Assembly: GCA_003563375.1 (NCBI GenBank) | Contig: PWSB01000047.1 | Span: 1 to 6,811 of the forward strand | Length of the DNA stretch: 6,811 nt | Source of the DNA: Actinomycetota bacterium | Lineage (GTDB): Bacteria > Actinomycetota > Humimicrobiia > Humimicrobiales > Humimicrobiaceae | Reading direction: 5' to 3' | Shown here: piece by piece, positions 6,333 to 6,811 of the stretch | Layout: each line of letters starts with the position of its first letter | How positions within the stretch are numbered: the stretch's first letter is position 1 | Made by a program: the position numbers and the translations under genes | The notes under the pieces: generated by a model | The model's input: the letters and a program-made list of their open reading frames with translations, nothing else | Databases searched by the model: none | What the model was told of the DNA's origin: nothing

Positions 6333-6686
6333 CTATACAATACATTCCTCAGTTTCATAATCAAACAAATGAGATCTTTCTATCTTTATTGTAGCATAAA
6401 TAGATTCCCCAACATTTATTTCTAATTTCGGAGGACACACCGCTAAAACAGTTGTTGCCTCTATGTCTACATGTAATTTTTTTTAGCTCGATCCTCATCT
6501 CTTCCCTGAATTTTGCATCAAATGTACCTATAGGTTCATCCAAAAGGAATGCTTTGTGCCCTCTGACTATCGCCCTCCCAAGCGCTACCCTTTGCATGTC
6601 CCCATATGAAAAATCTTTTGATTTCTTGATGAAGAGACCAGGGTTTCAAACCTTTTTACCATCTCCCTTATCTCTATTTCAGCCAT
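6333..6686 (-). pseudogene. Sugar ABC transporter ATPase (MalK/UgpC type), internally deleted and frameshifted
   Basis: Three pieces of one ATPase lie in order but in different frames. MAEIEIREMVKRFE (6645-6686) is the normal N-terminus, with GGAG 7 bases before its ATG. FSYGDMQRVALGRAIVR and AFLLDEP, followed by FDAKFREEMRIELKK (about 6480-6640), give the signature region, Walker B and D-loop. VDIEATTV, then PPKLEINVGESIYATIKIE and HLFDYETEE, up to the TAG at 6333-6335, are the start of the next strand followed by the C-terminal TOBE end. Missing are Walker A and the Q-loop (between pieces 1 and 2), and the His switch plus most of the regulatory domain (within piece 3). Pieces 2 and 3 change frame at a run of eight A (6477-6484 read on the minus strand); seven would restore KKLHVDIE. 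Intact relatives have about 360-370 residues; about a third remains. It cannot bind ATP normally. Confidence 0.88.
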
Positions 6687-6712
6687 ACAGTGACTCCATT
6701 TTTATAAGTTTA

Positions 6713-6811
6713 TCAGCCTAATAATCCTTTCAGGAATTTAAGGCCTTTTTCTGCAAGAGTGAAGGCATCTTTTTCTGTAGGCCTCCATATGGAAGCAGCC
6801 CTTGCAATGAC
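6713..6811 (-). CDS. C-terminal end of an unidentified gene
   Basis: A reading frame is open from the window edge to TGA at 6713-6715, giving 32 residues that start VIARAASIWRPTEKDAFTLA and finish with an amphipathic Lys/Leu helix (GLKFLKGLLG). This is too little to name a family. It sits 26 bases before the start of the ABC ATPase remnant, in the same direction, so it is probably an upstream member of the same transcript. A transporter or sugar-metabolism gene would fit the position, but the sequence does not show it. Confidence 0.6.
   Translation of the reverse strand, partial: VIARAASIWRPTEKDAFTLAEKGLKFLKGLLG

Noticed and set aside
6452..6721. Plus-strand ORF of 89 residues across the ABC ATPase remnant
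   Set aside because: It is antisense to recognisable ATPase fragments and has no motif or ribosome binding site of its own.
1..6811. Mobile element, CRISPR array, toxin-antitoxin pair or phage module
   Set aside because: No transposase, integrase, regularly spaced repeat or terminal inverted repeat was seen. dut can occur in phages, but here it is fused by overlap to xylB in a metabolic setting.

Overview
The window looks like chromosome of a low-GC Gram-positive bacterium, probably Clostridia or Halanaerobiales-like. I infer this from AT-rich spacers, strong AGGAGG-type ribosome binding sites, frequent ATA and AGA/AGG codons, GTG starts and protein flavour. The exact lineage cannot be read from this sequence. 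No RNA gene, CRISPR array, insertion sequence or prophage module was recognised.

Left part (1-847, plus strand): the 3' end of a serine-acetyltransferase-type left-handed beta-helix enzyme. After it comes a 172-base gap holding two possible tiny ORFs that chain into the start of a 78-residue membrane-anchored lipoprotein of unknown function. This block converges on the genes to its right.

Right part (882-6811, all minus strand, so read from right to left): the 3' end of an unidentified gene; the wreck of a sugar-ABC-transporter ATPase (N-terminus, signature/Walker B segment and C-terminal TOBE end survive in three different frames); a 396-aa cupin resembling mannose-6-phosphate isomerase; a xylose-isomerase-like TIM-barrel epimerase; and a zinc-dependent medium-chain dehydrogenase. 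Spacings of 15-26 bases suggest one transcript. A 280-base spacer follows, with a perfect 13-bp hairpin and a group of TTTAAAG/GGTTTAA-type repeats. Then come xylulokinase (xylB) and dUTPase (dut), joined by a 4-base ATGA overlap.

How the genes may work together (inference): dehydrogenase, epimerase, cupin isomerase and xylulokinase are the activities expected for converting a pentose, pentitol or related sugar to a ketopentose and phosphorylating it, with D-xylulose as the natural meeting point. The substrate is not known. The broken ATPase means that import, if still active, must use an ATPase encoded elsewhere, or the cluster is starting to decay. dut is probably a passenger translated by coupling to xylB. 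I see no convincing new defence or mobile system. The points most worth checking are the uncharacterised cupin/epimerase/dehydrogenase trio, the deleted ATPase, the xylB upstream region and the xylB-dut coupling.
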